A stretch of 16,258 nucleotides of DNA from Halomonas sp. (GCA_003560175.1 PWIZ01000295.1:1-16258); one strand, 5' to 3'; positions 1 to 7,795 are shown, counted from the first letter of the stretch. Notes: generated by a model not told the origin, from the letters alone. Numbers and translations are program-made.

Positions 1-158
1 AGAAGGGGTTCATGGAGGTGGCCGCCGGGCCGCTGGTGCGCTCCAGCTACCGCGCCGACCGGGTGTTCGAGAAGAACAACCTGGGCCTGGCCGCGCCTGC
101 CGCGGTGCCGGGCCAGGCGCCCGACCCCGACCGTATCGACGCCGTCAACGTGGGATAA
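1..158 (+). CDS. lipA: Lipoyl synthase, C-terminal end only
   Basis: This is the 3' end of a gene that starts before the window; the readable frame runs from base 3 to a TAA at 156-158 and gives 51 residues. The segment [15 protein letters not shown] matches the conserved C-terminal region of lipoyl synthase (GP.VRSSYHAD in E. coli LipA). LipA is a radical-SAM enzyme that inserts two sulfurs into protein-bound octanoyl chains, using the octanoyl-protein made by LipB. The radical-SAM cysteines lie outside the window. After RSSYRAD the protein continues for about 35 residues (FEKNNLGL, then an Ala/Pro-rich tail), longer than the E. coli end. The gene points toward lipB, so the two lipoate genes converge with about 38 bp between their stop codons. 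The family call rests on this short segment only, but the motif is distinctive. Confidence 0.8.
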   Translation, partial: KGFMEVAAGPLVRSSYRADRVFEKNNLGLAAPAAVPGQAPDPDRIDAVNVG

Positions 159-170
159 CAGACACAAAGG

Positions 171-228
171 GCGAGGAAGCGAGGAAACCCTAGCCCCTAG
201 CCCCTCGTTCCTCGCGCCTCGTTCCTGA
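171..228. repeat. Heptamer-periodic repeat with imperfect hairpin between lipA and lipB
   Basis: Positions 187-228 read as six consecutive 7-bp units of consensus NNCCTCG: accctag, cccctag, cccctcg, ttcctcg, cgcctcg, ttcctga. Just before them lie two complementary units, CGAGGAA at 172-178 and 180-186. GCGAGGAA (179-186) can pair exactly with TTCCTCGC (208-215), and CGAGG (172-176) with CCTCG (217-221), giving a bipartite hairpin between the convergent lipA and lipB genes. No clear U-tract follows on either strand, so a terminator role is only plausible. The element overlaps the lipB 3' end. A degraded relative lies at 1260-1305. Confidence 0.6.
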
Positions 229-901
229 CTATTTCGCGCCCCAACTCCCGTGCCAGGCACTCCGCCAGCCGCTCCCCCACCGCCGCCACCTCCGGGCAGT
301 CGTCGACGAAATCCGCCAGCCGCGCCATCGTCATGCCGGCATAGCCGCAGGGGTTGATGCGCTGGAAGGGGGAGAGGTCACCGTCGACGTTCAGCGCCAC
401 GCCGTGGAAACTGCCGCCGCGGCGGATCCGCAGCCCCAGCGAGGCGATCTTCGCCTCGCCCACCCCCGTGTTCACATAAACCCCCGGCGCATCGGGGCGC
501 GCCCACGCCTCGACGCCCTGCTCGGCCAGCAGGGCGATCACTGCGCGCTCCAGCCCGCTGACCAGGTCGCGCACGCCCAGGCGTGAACGGCGCACGTCGA
601 TCAGCGGATAGAGCACCACCTGGCCGGGCCCGTGATAGGTCACCTGGCCGCCGCGGTCGGTCTGCACCACCGGAATGTCACCGGGCATCAGCAGGTGCTC
701 GGGCTTGCCCGCCCGACCCTGGGTGAAGACGGGGTCGTGCTCTACCAGCCATAGCTGATCGGGCGTCTCGGCATCGCGACGGTCGGTGAGCTCGCGCATC
801 GCCTGCCACACGGGGGCGTAGGGCCGACGACCGAGTCGATGCAGTTCGATAGGTGGCAGCGAAGGCGACTGGCAGGGCGATTCAGAGGGGCTCTGGGCCA
901 T
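197..901 (-). CDS. lipB: Octanoyl-[acyl-carrier-protein]:protein octanoyltransferase
   Basis: LipB transfers octanoate from acyl carrier protein to the lipoyl-domain lysine of 2-oxoacid dehydrogenases and the glycine cleavage H protein, the first step of lipoate synthesis in the cytoplasm. Seen: [34 protein letters not shown], the AKIASLG lysine (about residue 151) and the NPCGYAG cysteine (about 185), the two catalytic residues of the family. The protein is 234 residues from the ATG at 901; a GTG three bases upstream is an alternative. ATG is preferred because it overlaps the ybeD stop as TGATG, typical of coupling. Residues before about 18 form a Ser/Pro-rich extension not needed for the fold. 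The last nine residues (RNEARGTRG) are encoded by the heptamer repeat at 187-228, so the native C-terminus has probably been replaced or extended. The gene faces lipA. Confidence 0.95.
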   Translation of the reverse strand: MAQSPSESPCQSPSLPPIELHRLGRRPYAPVWQAMRELTDRRDAETPDQLWLVEHDPVFTQGRAGKPEHLLMPGDIPVVQTDRGGQVTYHGPGQVVLYPLIDVRRSRLGVRDLVSGLERAVIALLAEQGVEAWARPDAPGVYVNTGVGEAKIASLGLRIRRGGSFHGVALNVDGDLSPFQRINPCGYAGMTMARLADFVDDCPEVAAVGERLAECLARELGREIVRNEARGTRG

Positions 902-1212
902 CACAGCACCATATGCACGCGGCCGGTGGCCTTGAGCTCCAGGAACAGCGCCTGAAGCTGGGCCTCACCGGTGGCGCGGATGGTCAGGCGAACCGACTGG
1001 TAGCGGCCGTTACGGCTCTCCACCACCCGCAGATCGGTGGCATCGAAGTGCGGGTCGTGGCGAGTGACCACCTGACAGACCATGGCGGCGAAGTCCTCGG
1101 CGGCTTCGCCGACCACCTTGATCGGGTAGGCGCAGGGGAAGGTGATCCTGGGCGGCTTGCCGGCGGCCGGCCGGCTCGGCTGGCGCAGGTCGCGAAGAGA
1201 CTTGTCGTTCAT
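901..1212 (-). CDS. ybeD: YbeD/DUF493 family small regulatory-type protein
   Basis: This is a small ACT-like protein of the YbeD (DUF493) family, whose molecular role is not established. The match to E. coli YbeD is clear along its length: [13 protein letters not shown] near the start, a [13 protein letters not shown] strand (E. coli KGNYHSVSITINAT), and a VHMVL end (E. coli VRMVL). The ATG at 1212 gives 103 residues (MNDKSLRDL) and has GGA about 8 bases upstream; the frame stays open to 1254, with other ATG codons at 1218, 1245 and 1254, which would give up to 117 residues. It sits between dacA and lipB, the conserved place of this gene in gammaproteobacteria, and its TGA overlaps the lipB ATG. 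A function linked to lipoate or cell-wall genes is often guessed from this position but is not shown by the sequence. Confidence 0.85.
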   Translation of the reverse strand: MNDKSLRDLRQPSRPAAGKPPRITFPCAYPIKVVGEAAEDFAAMVCQVVTRHDPHFDATDLRVVESRNGRYQSVRLTIRATGEAQLQALFLELKATGRVHMVL

Positions 1213-1259
1213 GGGCATTCCAACGGGTTGCGTGTATAAGACCATTTTACGCACCCCGA

Positions 1260-1305
1260 CAGCGAGGGGCGAGGAGCTTCCTCATCCCTTGTGGCTTGCT
1301 CCTCA
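1260..1305. repeat. Degenerate heptamer repeat with hairpin between dacA and ybeD
   Basis: Two GCGAG units (cagcgag 1260-1266, gggcgag 1267-1273) are followed by four 7-bp units in the opposite sense: ttcctca, tcccttg, tggcttg, ctcctca (1278-1305). GCGAGGAGC (1269-1277) can pair with GCTCCTCAC (1298-1306) with one G-T pair. The layout (CGAGG-type units, then CCTCG-type units) is the same as at 171-228 but more diverged. It fills most of the 66-bp gap between the dacA stop and the longest possible ybeD start, and may attenuate transcription there. No U-tract is present. Confidence 0.45.
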
Positions 1306-1320
1306 CCGCTGGCCGAAGGC

Positions 1321-2529
1321 CTATCCGAACCAGCCGCCGACCAGGTTGGAGAAGAAGCGGCGGACCTGATCGACCAGCTTCTTGACGAAACCGCCCTCCT
1401 CCACCGACTCCAGGGCGACCAGCGGCTGTTCGCCCACTACCTCCTCACCGAGGCGCACCGCGAGGGTGCCGACTCGCTGACCGGCCGTGATGGGGGCGGC
1501 CAGGTCGCCCTGGATATCCAGTCGAGCCGTCAGCTCCTCGTTACGCGCCCGCGGCACCGTCATCATCACATCGCGGTCGACGCCCACCGGCAGCTGGTTG
1601 TGCTCACCGCCCCACACCCGGGGAGTGTTGAGCACCGAGCCGGCGTCGTAGAGTTTGACGGTCTCGAAGTAGCGGAAGCCGTAGCTCAGCAGCTTCTGGG
1701 TCTCCTGGGCGCGGGACTCCTCGGAGTTGGTGCCCATCACCACGGAGATCAGCCGCATCCCGTCGCGCTTGGCGGAGGCCACCAGGCCATAGCCCGCTTC
1801 GGTGGTCCAGCCGGTCTTCAGGCCGTCCACGGTAGAGTCACGCCACAGCAGTCGATTGCGGTTGGGCTGCCGGATGTCGCTGAAGGTAAAGTATTTCTCG
1901 GCGTAGATCGCGTAGTGCTCGGGATAGTCGTTGATGATGTACTGAGAGAGCAGCGCCATGTCACGGGCCGAAGAATACTGTTCGAGATGTGGCAGACCGG
2001 TGGCGTTGGCGAAGCTGGTGTTGTGGAGGCCCAGGCGGGTGGCATGCTGGTTCATCAGGTCGGCGAAGGGCACCTCGCCGCCGGCCAGGTGCTCGGCCAC
2101 GGCCACGCTGGCATCGTTGCCGGAGGCAATGATGATGCCGTAGAGCAGATCGCGGATCGATACCTGGGTATCCACCTCGATGAACATCTTGGAGCCCCCG
2201 GTACGCCAGGCGTTTTCGCTGATCCGCACCATGTCATCCATGGTGATGTTGCCGCGGTCCAGCTCACGCTCCACCAGATAGGCGGTCATCAGCTTGGTCA
2301 GACTCGCCGGAGGCAGCCGCTCATCGGCATTGTGCTCCACCAGGACCCGGCCACTGTCGGCATCCATCAGAAACCAGGACTTGGCGGCCAGCTGGGGCGG
2401 CGAGGGGATCATGACCTGCGGCTGTGGCACCGGCACGCTCTGGGCCGAAGCCAGCGTCGATACCATCACCAGGCAGGCCAGAAGCGCCGGAATCCAATGC
2501 AGGCGACGAAGCAAAAACAACTCTCTCAT
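1321..2529 (-). CDS. dacA: D-alanyl-D-alanine carboxypeptidase (PBP5/6 type)
   Basis: DacA is a class C low-molecular-weight penicillin-binding protein that removes the terminal D-Ala from peptidoglycan pentapeptides in the periplasm and so limits cross-linking. All three penicilloyl-transferase motifs are present: SLTK at residues 76-79 (nucleophile Ser76), SGN at 136-138 and KTG at 238-240. A signal peptide covers residues 1-29 with a likely cut after ASA. The C-terminal part beyond about 285 is the beta-rich PBP5 domain, and the last 17 residues (VKKLVDQVRRFFSNL then VGGWFG) form an amphipathic helix that would anchor the protein to the outer face of the inner membrane. The length of 402 is normal. 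It follows rlpA after 46 bp, with a terminator-like hairpin in that gap, so it may have partly separate expression. Confidence 0.96.
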   Translation of the reverse strand: MRELFLLRRLHWIPALLACLVMVSTLASAQSVPVPQPQVMIPSPPQLAAKSWFLMDADSGRVLVEHNADERLPPASLTKLMTAYLVERELDRGNITMDDMVRISENAWRTGGSKMFIEVDTQVSIRDLLYGIIIASGNDASVAVAEHLAGGEVPFADLMNQHATRLGLHNTSFANATGLPHLEQYSSARDMALLSQYIINDYPEHYAIYAEKYFTFSDIRQPNRNRLLWRDSTVDGLKTGWTTEAGYGLVASAKRDGMRLISVVMGTNSEESRAQETQKLLSYGFRYFETVKLYDAGSVLNTPRVWGGEHNQLPVGVDRDVMMTVPRARNEELTARLDIQGDLAAPITAGQRVGTLAVRLGEEVVGEQPLVALESVEEGGFVKKLVDQVRRFFSNLVGGWFG

Positions 2530-2554
2530 GGGGCAGGTCTCATGGAACGTTCAG

Positions 2555-2587
2555 GGGGAAAGAAATAGGCACCGATCAATCGGCGCC
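2555..2587 (-). terminator. Terminator-like hairpin overlapping the rlpA stop
   Basis: On the - strand a 9-bp stem (GGCGCCGAT pairing with ATCGGTGCC, one G-T pair, positions 2579-2587 and 2568-2576) is followed by TATTTCTTT. The stem includes the last codons and stop of rlpA. The paired arms are separated by only two bases, so the loop must open slightly in RNA. It would be an intrinsic terminator or attenuator that lowers read-through from mrdA-rodA-mltB-rlpA into dacA. Confidence 0.5.
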
Positions 2588-3625
2588 GTTGACGACAAAG
2601 CTCTGTTCGAAGCCGGCACGGCGCAGCTCGCCGCGCACCGGCTCCACCTGATCGGCGCTGGCCAGCGGTCCCACCTGGACGCGGTAGACCCCTGTCGAGG
2701 TGGCGACTCGCACCGGGTGGGAGAGCTCGTTCTGGAGCCGGGCCTGCAGCGCCTGGGCGCTATCGGCGGAGCCCAGGGCGGCGATCTGTAGGAAGATGGG
2801 GCTGCCGGCAGCGGGGCGGCCAGACGCGGCCGCACTGTTGGCGGACGGAGCGGCCTGCGGCGCAGGGGCGGAGACCACCTGACTGGCCGCACTGTTGGCG
2901 GACGGAGCGGCCTGCGGCGCAGGAGCGGAGACCACCTGACTGGCCGCCTGGCGGGCGGGAGGCGCCACCGCCGCGGCGGTGGCGCCGCTGCGCGTGCTGC
3001 CACCGCCGTTCTCGGCCAGCCACTGCTCTACATCGATGGCCTCCACCTTCACCCGACCGGTGCCGCGATCCAGGATATCCAGCCGCGCGGCGGCGGCGTA
3101 GGAGAGGTCGATCTCGCGATCATTGTGGAAGGGGCCGCGGTCGTTGACCCGCACGATCGCCGAGCGGCCGTTGTCCCGATTGGTGACCCGCACGTAGCTG
3201 GGCAGCGGCAGCGAGCGATGGGCGGCACTCATCTTGTACATGTCGTAGATTTCACCATTGGAGGTGGCATAGCCGTGGAACTTCTCGCCATACCAGGACG
3301 CCGTACCCTGGCGGGCGTAGCCGCGGGCATCGGGCAGCACCCGGTAGGTCTTGCCCCACACCTCGTAGGTGGAACGGTTGCCACCCCGGGAAGGCGCCTC
3401 GACTCGCGGCACCGCATCGGGGATCCGGCTGACATCCGGAGGATCCAGGGGGTAGGCGTCACCGGACATGGCGTAGCGCCCGCCCCCGGTGGAGGGCGAC
3501 GCCGATGCGCTGGACGCCTGGGTGTCACGGGGCTTGTCACGGGACTCAGACGGGGCCTCGCCCCCCCTGCCGGCACAGCCCGCCAGCACGACAAGTACCG
3601 CCAGCATCGACCAGCGCAGCGTCAT
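2576..3625 (-). CDS. rlpA: RlpA septal-ring lytic transglycosylase lipoprotein
   Basis: RlpA is an outer-membrane lipoprotein that, in Pseudomonas, cleaves glycan strands stripped of peptides and helps separate daughter cells. Residues 1-17 are a lipoprotein signal with lipobox LAGC (Cys17) and Ala at +2, predicting outer-membrane sorting. The double-psi beta-barrel spans about 105-200, with TASWYGEKFHG, Glu125 (SNGEIYD), His136 (SAAHRSLPL) and Asp162 (VNDRGPF); these agree in spacing with the catalytic residues I recall for Pseudomonas RlpA (E120, H131, D157). A SPOR domain at about 276-345 would bind denuded glycan at the septum. The Ala/Pro/Ser linker between them holds two tandem 19-residue repeats (230-267). 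The start codon overlaps the mltB stop as ATGA. The length of 349 is usual for the family. Confidence 0.95.
   Translation of the reverse strand: MTLRWSMLAVLVVLAGCAGRGGEAPSESRDKPRDTQASSASASPSTGGGRYAMSGDAYPLDPPDVSRIPDAVPRVEAPSRGGNRSTYEVWGKTYRVLPDARGYARQGTASWYGEKFHGYATSNGEIYDMYKMSAAHRSLPLPSYVRVTNRDNGRSAIVRVNDRGPFHNDREIDLSYAAAARLDILDRGTGRVKVEAIDVEQWLAENGGGSTRSGATAAAVAPPARQAASQVVSAPAPQAAPSANSAASQVVSAPAPQAAPSANSAAASGRPAAGSPIFLQIAALGSADSAQALQARLQNELSHPVRVATSTGVYRVQVGPLASADQVEPVRGELRRAGFEQSFVVNGAD
2828..2941. repeat. 57-bp tandem duplication inside rlpA
   Basis: Two adjacent 57-bp units (2828-2884 and 2885-2941) differ at a single base (g versus a in the ggggcg/ggagcg stretch), which is a silent Ala codon change. 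Each unit encodes 19 residues, QVVSAPAPQAAPSANSAA plus Ser or Ala, in the linker between the barrel and SPOR domains. The near identity points to recent duplication, and the unit length keeps the frame. Confidence 0.97.
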
Positions 3626-4680
3626 GAGGCGTCCTCCTCATCGGTGTGTACCGCTTCGAGCCAGTGGGCATCCAGGGCCCGGGCCGCCTCGATGGCCTCG
3701 GCCAGCTCGGTGACCGCCATGGCATAGAGATGGCTGTGGTTGTAGCGGGTGATCACGTAGAAGTTGTAATCACCCAGCACATAGCGCCAGTTGCCCTCGC
3801 CGTCCTCCAGGGAGACCGGCAGCAGCGACTGGTCGGCGTCGAGCTCGTCGGGCACGGTGATACCAGCCTCGGCTACGGCACTGGCCGCGACTGCCGGCGG
3901 GCGCGCCGCACGATTGAAGTCGATCCCCTCCGGTGGGGTCGCGGGCCCCTCGGCGTCGTGATAGATCGGCTCGCCGCCGCGCCAGCCATGCTCGGAGAAG
4001 TAGTTGCCCACGCTGCCGATGGCGTCCACCGGGTTGGTCCAGAGGTCGCGGATGCCATCGCCATCGAAGTCGACGGCGTAGGCGCGATAGCTGGTGGGGA
4101 TGAACTGCGGATAGCCCATGGCACCGGCGTAGGAGCCGGTGAGCTCGCCGGGCGCAACGCCCTGCTCGTGGGTAATCTCGAGGAAGGCGGCCAGTTCACC
4201 GCGAAAGAAGTTGCCCCGGGTCGGGTGATGGAAGGCCAGGGTGGCCAGGGAGTCGATCACCCGATGGCGACCGGTGAAGCGGCCATAGCTGGTCTCGACG
4301 CCAATGATGGCGGCGATCACCTCGGCGGGTACGCCATACTCGGCCTCGGCGCGCTCGAAGGCGTCGCGATGCACCTCCACAAAGGTGACGCCACGGTGGA
4401 TGCGCTCGGGCTGCAGGAAGATCTCGCGGTACTCATCCCAGCGCAGGCGGCGCTCGGCGGCACCGGCCATGGCGTCGAGCACCCCCTGCTGGAAGTCGGC
4501 GGAGGCCATGGCGGCCTCCAACCAGTCGCGCTCGATGCCCTTGCCGACCAGCTCCTCGACCAGCTGACGGGTCTCGGCGTGGCTGCGCGGGTCGAAGTCC
4601 GCCGCCAGCGAGCTCATCGAGACGCCCAGGGCGGCCATTGTAACCAGCGCTTTCACACCGTGGTTTCGAATCCGTAACAT
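3622..4680 (-). CDS. mltB: Membrane-bound/periplasmic lytic murein transglycosylase B
   Basis: MltB cleaves the MurNAc-GlcNAc bond of peptidoglycan to form 1,6-anhydro-MurNAc ends. The catalytic glutamate is Glu129 in IIGVETSYGRFTG. Other family marks are DSLATLAFHHP (143-152), GSYAGAMGYPQFIPTSYR (182-199), an EF-hand-like calcium site DFDGDGIRDLW (204-214) and a C-terminal DYNFYVITRYNHSHLYAMAV. The N-terminus is an ordinary signal peptide ending near SSLA-ADF with no lipobox Cys, so this is a soluble periplasmic form, unlike the E. coli lipoprotein. It lies between rodA and rlpA, as in Pseudomonas; E. coli lacks it here. A GGGAGAG ribosome site lies 6-7 bases before the ATG at 4680. The 43-bp gap to rodA shows no strong terminator. 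Confidence 0.95.
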   Translation of the reverse strand: MLRIRNHGVKALVTMAALGVSMSSLAADFDPRSHAETRQLVEELVGKGIERDWLEAAMASADFQQGVLDAMAGAAERRLRWDEYREIFLQPERIHRGVTFVEVHRDAFERAEAEYGVPAEVIAAIIGVETSYGRFTGRHRVIDSLATLAFHHPTRGNFFRGELAAFLEITHEQGVAPGELTGSYAGAMGYPQFIPTSYRAYAVDFDGDGIRDLWTNPVDAIGSVGNYFSEHGWRGGEPIYHDAEGPATPPEGIDFNRAARPPAVAASAVAEAGITVPDELDADQSLLPVSLEDGEGNWRYVLGDYNFYVITRYNHSHLYAMAVTELAEAIEAARALDAHWLEAVHTDEEDAS

Positions 4681-4723
4681 GCAGCTCTCTCCCTGATTCG
4701 GCTGCCGGATGCCCGCAGCGGCA

Positions 4724-5884
4724 CTAGCGCGGGAGCAAGCGGCGGTGCGCGTTAATGGCCATGAGAATACCGAAACCCGCCAGCAAGGTCACGCTGGAGG
4801 TGCCGCCATAGCTGACCAGCGGCAGGGGCACGCCGACCACCGGCAGGATGCCGCTGACCATGCCCACGTTGACGAAGACATAGATGAAGAAGGTCAAGAT
4901 GACACTGCCCGCCACCAGGCGCCCGAAGGTATCCTGGGCGCCGACGGCCAGCCACAGGCCACGGCTGATGATCAGCAGGTAGAGCAGCAGGATCGACACG
5001 ATACCGACCAGGCCGAACTCCTCACCGAGCACCGCGACGATGAAGTCGGTATGCCGCTCGGGCAGGAACTCCAGCTGGGACTGGGTGCCCTGCAGCCAGC
5101 CCTTGCCGAACACCCCGCCGCTGCCGATGGCGGTGGTGGACTGGATGATATTCCAGCCCGATCCCAGGGGGTCGCTGTTGGGATCGAGGAAGGTCAGTAC
5201 GCGCTGGCGCTGGTAGTTGTGCAGGTTCGCCCACAGCAGCGGCAGGGCCGCGGCGACCATCACCGCCAGTCCGGCGATGAAGCGCCAGGAGAGCCCCGCC
5301 AGCAGCACCACGAAGGCCGCCGCCGAGGTGACCAGCAGCGAGGTGCCGAGGTCGGGCTGCTTGGCGATCAACGCCACCGGCACACCGATCAGCAGCGCGC
5401 ATACCAGGATGTCACGCAGCCGCGGGGGGAGCTCCTGGCGGCTCAGATAGGCGGCCGCCATCAGCGGCACGGCCAGCTTCATCATCTCGGAGGGCTGGAA
5501 GCGGATGACCCCGGGGATCACCAGCCAGCGCTGGGCCCCCATGCCCACATCGCCGACCAGCTCCACCGCCACCAGTAGCAGCACGCCCAGCACATAGAGC
5601 GGCAGCGCCCAGCGCAGCAGCGTCGACGGCGACAGTTGGGCCAGCAGGAACATCACCACCAAGGCCACCCCGAAGCGGATACCCTGGGCGATCACCGCCT
5701 CGATACGCTGACCAGTGGCGCTATAGAGCACCACCAGGCCCGCCGCCATCAGCACCAGCAGCATGCCCAGCAGCCAGGGGTCCAGATGAAGGCGCTCCCA
5801 CAGGGTGCGGCGTCGGGAGATCCCGCTGGCCGGAGCACGAACCGGATGGGCGCGCAGTACCCGGGAGAGGTCGATCATGCCCAT
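4724..5884 (-). CDS. rodA: Peptidoglycan glycosyltransferase RodA (MrdB)
   Basis: RodA is the SEDS-family glycosyltransferase that polymerises lipid II into glycan strands during rod elongation, acting with PBP2. The 386-residue protein has about ten membrane helices after a short basic cytoplasmic tail. SEDS signatures are present: RFQPSEMMKLA (128-138), KQPDLGTS (175-182), LPERHTDFIVAVLGEEFG (274-291) with the essential Asp280, and PLPLVSYGGTSS (353-364). The start at 5884 lies 3 bp after the mrdA stop, and a GGGGAA ribosome site precedes it; a second ATG two codons later (5878) is possible. The gene order mrdA-rodA fits a stable PBP2-RodA pair made in equal amounts. Confidence 0.97.
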   Translation of the reverse strand: MGMIDLSRVLRAHPVRAPASGISRRRTLWERLHLDPWLLGMLLVLMAAGLVVLYSATGQRIEAVIAQGIRFGVALVVMFLLAQLSPSTLLRWALPLYVLGVLLLVAVELVGDVGMGAQRWLVIPGVIRFQPSEMMKLAVPLMAAAYLSRQELPPRLRDILVCALLIGVPVALIAKQPDLGTSLLVTSAAAFVVLLAGLSWRFIAGLAVMVAAALPLLWANLHNYQRQRVLTFLDPNSDPLGSGWNIIQSTTAIGSGGVFGKGWLQGTQSQLEFLPERHTDFIVAVLGEEFGLVGIVSILLLYLLIISRGLWLAVGAQDTFGRLVAGSVILTFFIYVFVNVGMVSGILPVVGVPLPLVSYGGTSSVTLLAGFGILMAINAHRRLLPR

Positions 5885-5887
5885 GGG

Positions 5888-7795
5888 TCAGTTCCCCGCA
5901 ATTTGACCATCGTCTTCCTCCATTGCCTCACGCAGCTCCTCCACATCGAGCTCACGATCCCTGAGCAGCCAGGCATCGGTCATGGCCCGGGCCAGGTGGG
6001 CGGCGTGGGTGCTGCCGCCGCCGGCGTTCTCGACAATCACCGACACCGCGATCTGCGGGTCCTCCGTGGGCGCGAAGGCCATGAACAGGGCGTGGTCGCG
6101 CAGCCGCTCGGCCAGCTCCTCGGCGTTGTAGCGCTGGTCCTGGCCCAGCGAGAAGACCTGGGCGGTGCCGGACTTGCCGGCCATGCGGTACTCGAGCCCC
6201 ACCCCGGTGCGCCGCGCCGTGCCCTCGTGGCCGGTCATCACCTTCTCCATACCGGAGAAGACCCGGTCCCACCAGGCGTCGTTGGAGATCACGATATCCG
6301 GCGGGGTCTGGGGCACCCGCTCGGGCACCGGCGCGTCACCGATGTGGCTGGCCAGGCGCGGCTTGACCCACTGGCCGCGGTTGGCCAGCACCGCGGTGGC
6401 GGTGGCCAGCTGAAGCGGCGTGACCTGCCAGTAGCCCTGGCCGATCCCCACGGAGAGGGTCTCCCCCGGGTACCAGGGCTGGTTGAAGCGACCGCGTTTC
6501 CAGTCCCGGGAGGGCATCAGCGCCGTGCTCTCGCCGAACACGTCATGGCCCACCCGCTGCCCGAAGCCGAAGGCGCTCATATTGTCGTGGATCCGGTCGA
6601 TGCCCAGGTCGTGGGCCAGGGAGTAGTAGTAGGTGTTGTTGGACACGGCGATGGAGCGCTCCATGTCGACCCGGCCGTGCCCCCAGCGCAGCCAGTTACG
6701 ATAGCGCCGGGAGTCGCTGGGCAGCTGATAGAACCCCGGGTCGTGAATGGTTCTGTCCGGGGTGATCACACCTTCCGCCAGGCCGGCGAGCGCCAGGAAG
6801 GGCTTGATGGTAGAGCCCGGCGGGTAGTGGCCGCGGATCGCCCGGTTGTAGAGCGGCAGATCGAGATCTTGCTGCAGCCCCCGGTAGGAGGCCACGTCGA
6901 TGCCGGTGACGAACTGGTTGCTGTCGAAGCCCGGGGCCGAGACCATGGCGAGGATCTCACCGGTCTGGGGCTGGATGGCCACGATAGAACCGCGGCGACC
7001 GTCCATCAGCTCATAGGCCAGCGTCTGCATCTGCTTGTCGAGGGTCAGGGTCAGGTGCTGGCCCGGCACCGGATCGGTGCGCCCCAGCTCGCGCAGCACC
7101 CGCCCACGGGCGTTGGTCTCCACCTTGCGCAGTCCCGCCTGGCCGTGCAGTTCCGCTTCATAGAACCGCTCGACCCCGGTCTTGCCGATGAAGTGGGTGC
7201 CGGCGTAGCGGCCGGTATCGAGGGTCGCCATCTCCTCGGCATTGATGCGTCCCACGTAGCCCAGGGCGTGTGTTATCACCTCGGCATCCGGGTAGTAGCG
7301 CAGCAGCTGGGCCTCCACCTCGACGCCGGGCAGCAGGTGCCGGTTTACCGACACCCGGGCGATCTGATCCTCGTCCAGATCGCTCATCAGCAGCGCCGGC
7401 TGGAAGGGGCGCTGGCGCTGGCGGGAGCGCACCCGGAAGGCGTCGGCCTCCTCATCGGGCAGCGCGAGCAGCTCCACCAGCAGCGACAGGGTGGCATCCA
7501 GGTCTTCGACCCGTTCGCGCACCAGGGTGAGGTTGTAGGTGGGTCGGTTCTCGGCCAGCAGCACGCCGTTGCGATCGTAGATCAAGCCGCGGGTGGGCGG
7601 CAGCGGCTCCACCCTCACCCGATTCTTCTCGGAACGAGTGCTGTAGACCTCGTGCTGGACCACCTGAAGGTAGGCCAACCGCCCCATCAGCAGGCCGGTC
7701 AAGGCGAACACCAGCACCACGGCCAGCAGGGCGCGCACTCTGAAGATGCGCAGCTCCTGCTCGGGGCTCTTGAGGTTGTCGCGATTCTTGCGCAT
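5888..7795 (-). CDS. mrdA: Penicillin-binding protein 2, elongation transpeptidase
   Basis: PBP2 is the class B penicillin-binding protein of the elongasome: it cross-links strands made by RodA and is the target of mecillinam in E. coli. One membrane helix lies at about residues 20-46, then the dimerisation (pedestal) domain with RGLIYDRNGVLLAEN (69-83) and the HFIGKTGVERFYE segment (201-213). The transpeptidase motifs are STIK at 328-331 (Ser328), SNN at 385-387 and KSGT at 541-544. A length of 635 is normal. A purine-rich GAGAGAG precedes the ATG. A GC-rich hairpin without U-tract (7806-7823) fills the gap to rlmH, so the two are probably co-transcribed. The C-terminal tail (VEELREAMEEDDGQIAGN) is acidic. 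Confidence 0.97.
   Translation of the reverse strand: MRKNRDNLKSPEQELRIFRVRALLAVVLVFALTGLLMGRLAYLQVVQHEVYSTRSEKNRVRVEPLPPTRGLIYDRNGVLLAENRPTYNLTLVRERVEDLDATLSLLVELLALPDEEADAFRVRSRQRQRPFQPALLMSDLDEDQIARVSVNRHLLPGVEVEAQLLRYYPDAEVITHALGYVGRINAEEMATLDTGRYAGTHFIGKTGVERFYEAELHGQAGLRKVETNARGRVLRELGRTDPVPGQHLTLTLDKQMQTLAYELMDGRRGSIVAIQPQTGEILAMVSAPGFDSNQFVTGIDVASYRGLQQDLDLPLYNRAIRGHYPPGSTIKPFLALAGLAEGVITPDRTIHDPGFYQLPSDSRRYRNWLRWGHGRVDMERSIAVSNNTYYYSLAHDLGIDRIHDNMSAFGFGQRVGHDVFGESTALMPSRDWKRGRFNQPWYPGETLSVGIGQGYWQVTPLQLATATAVLANRGQWVKPRLASHIGDAPVPERVPQTPPDIVISNDAWWDRVFSGMEKVMTGHEGTARRTGVGLEYRMAGKSGTAQVFSLGQDQRYNAEELAERLRDHALFMAFAPTEDPQIAVSVIVENAGGGSTHAAHLARAMTDAWLLRDRELDVEELREAMEEDDGQIAGN

Noticed and set aside
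1291..2568. 425-codon + strand open frame opposite dacA
   Set aside because: Same antisense-shadow composition; dacA has all catalytic motifs on the other strand.
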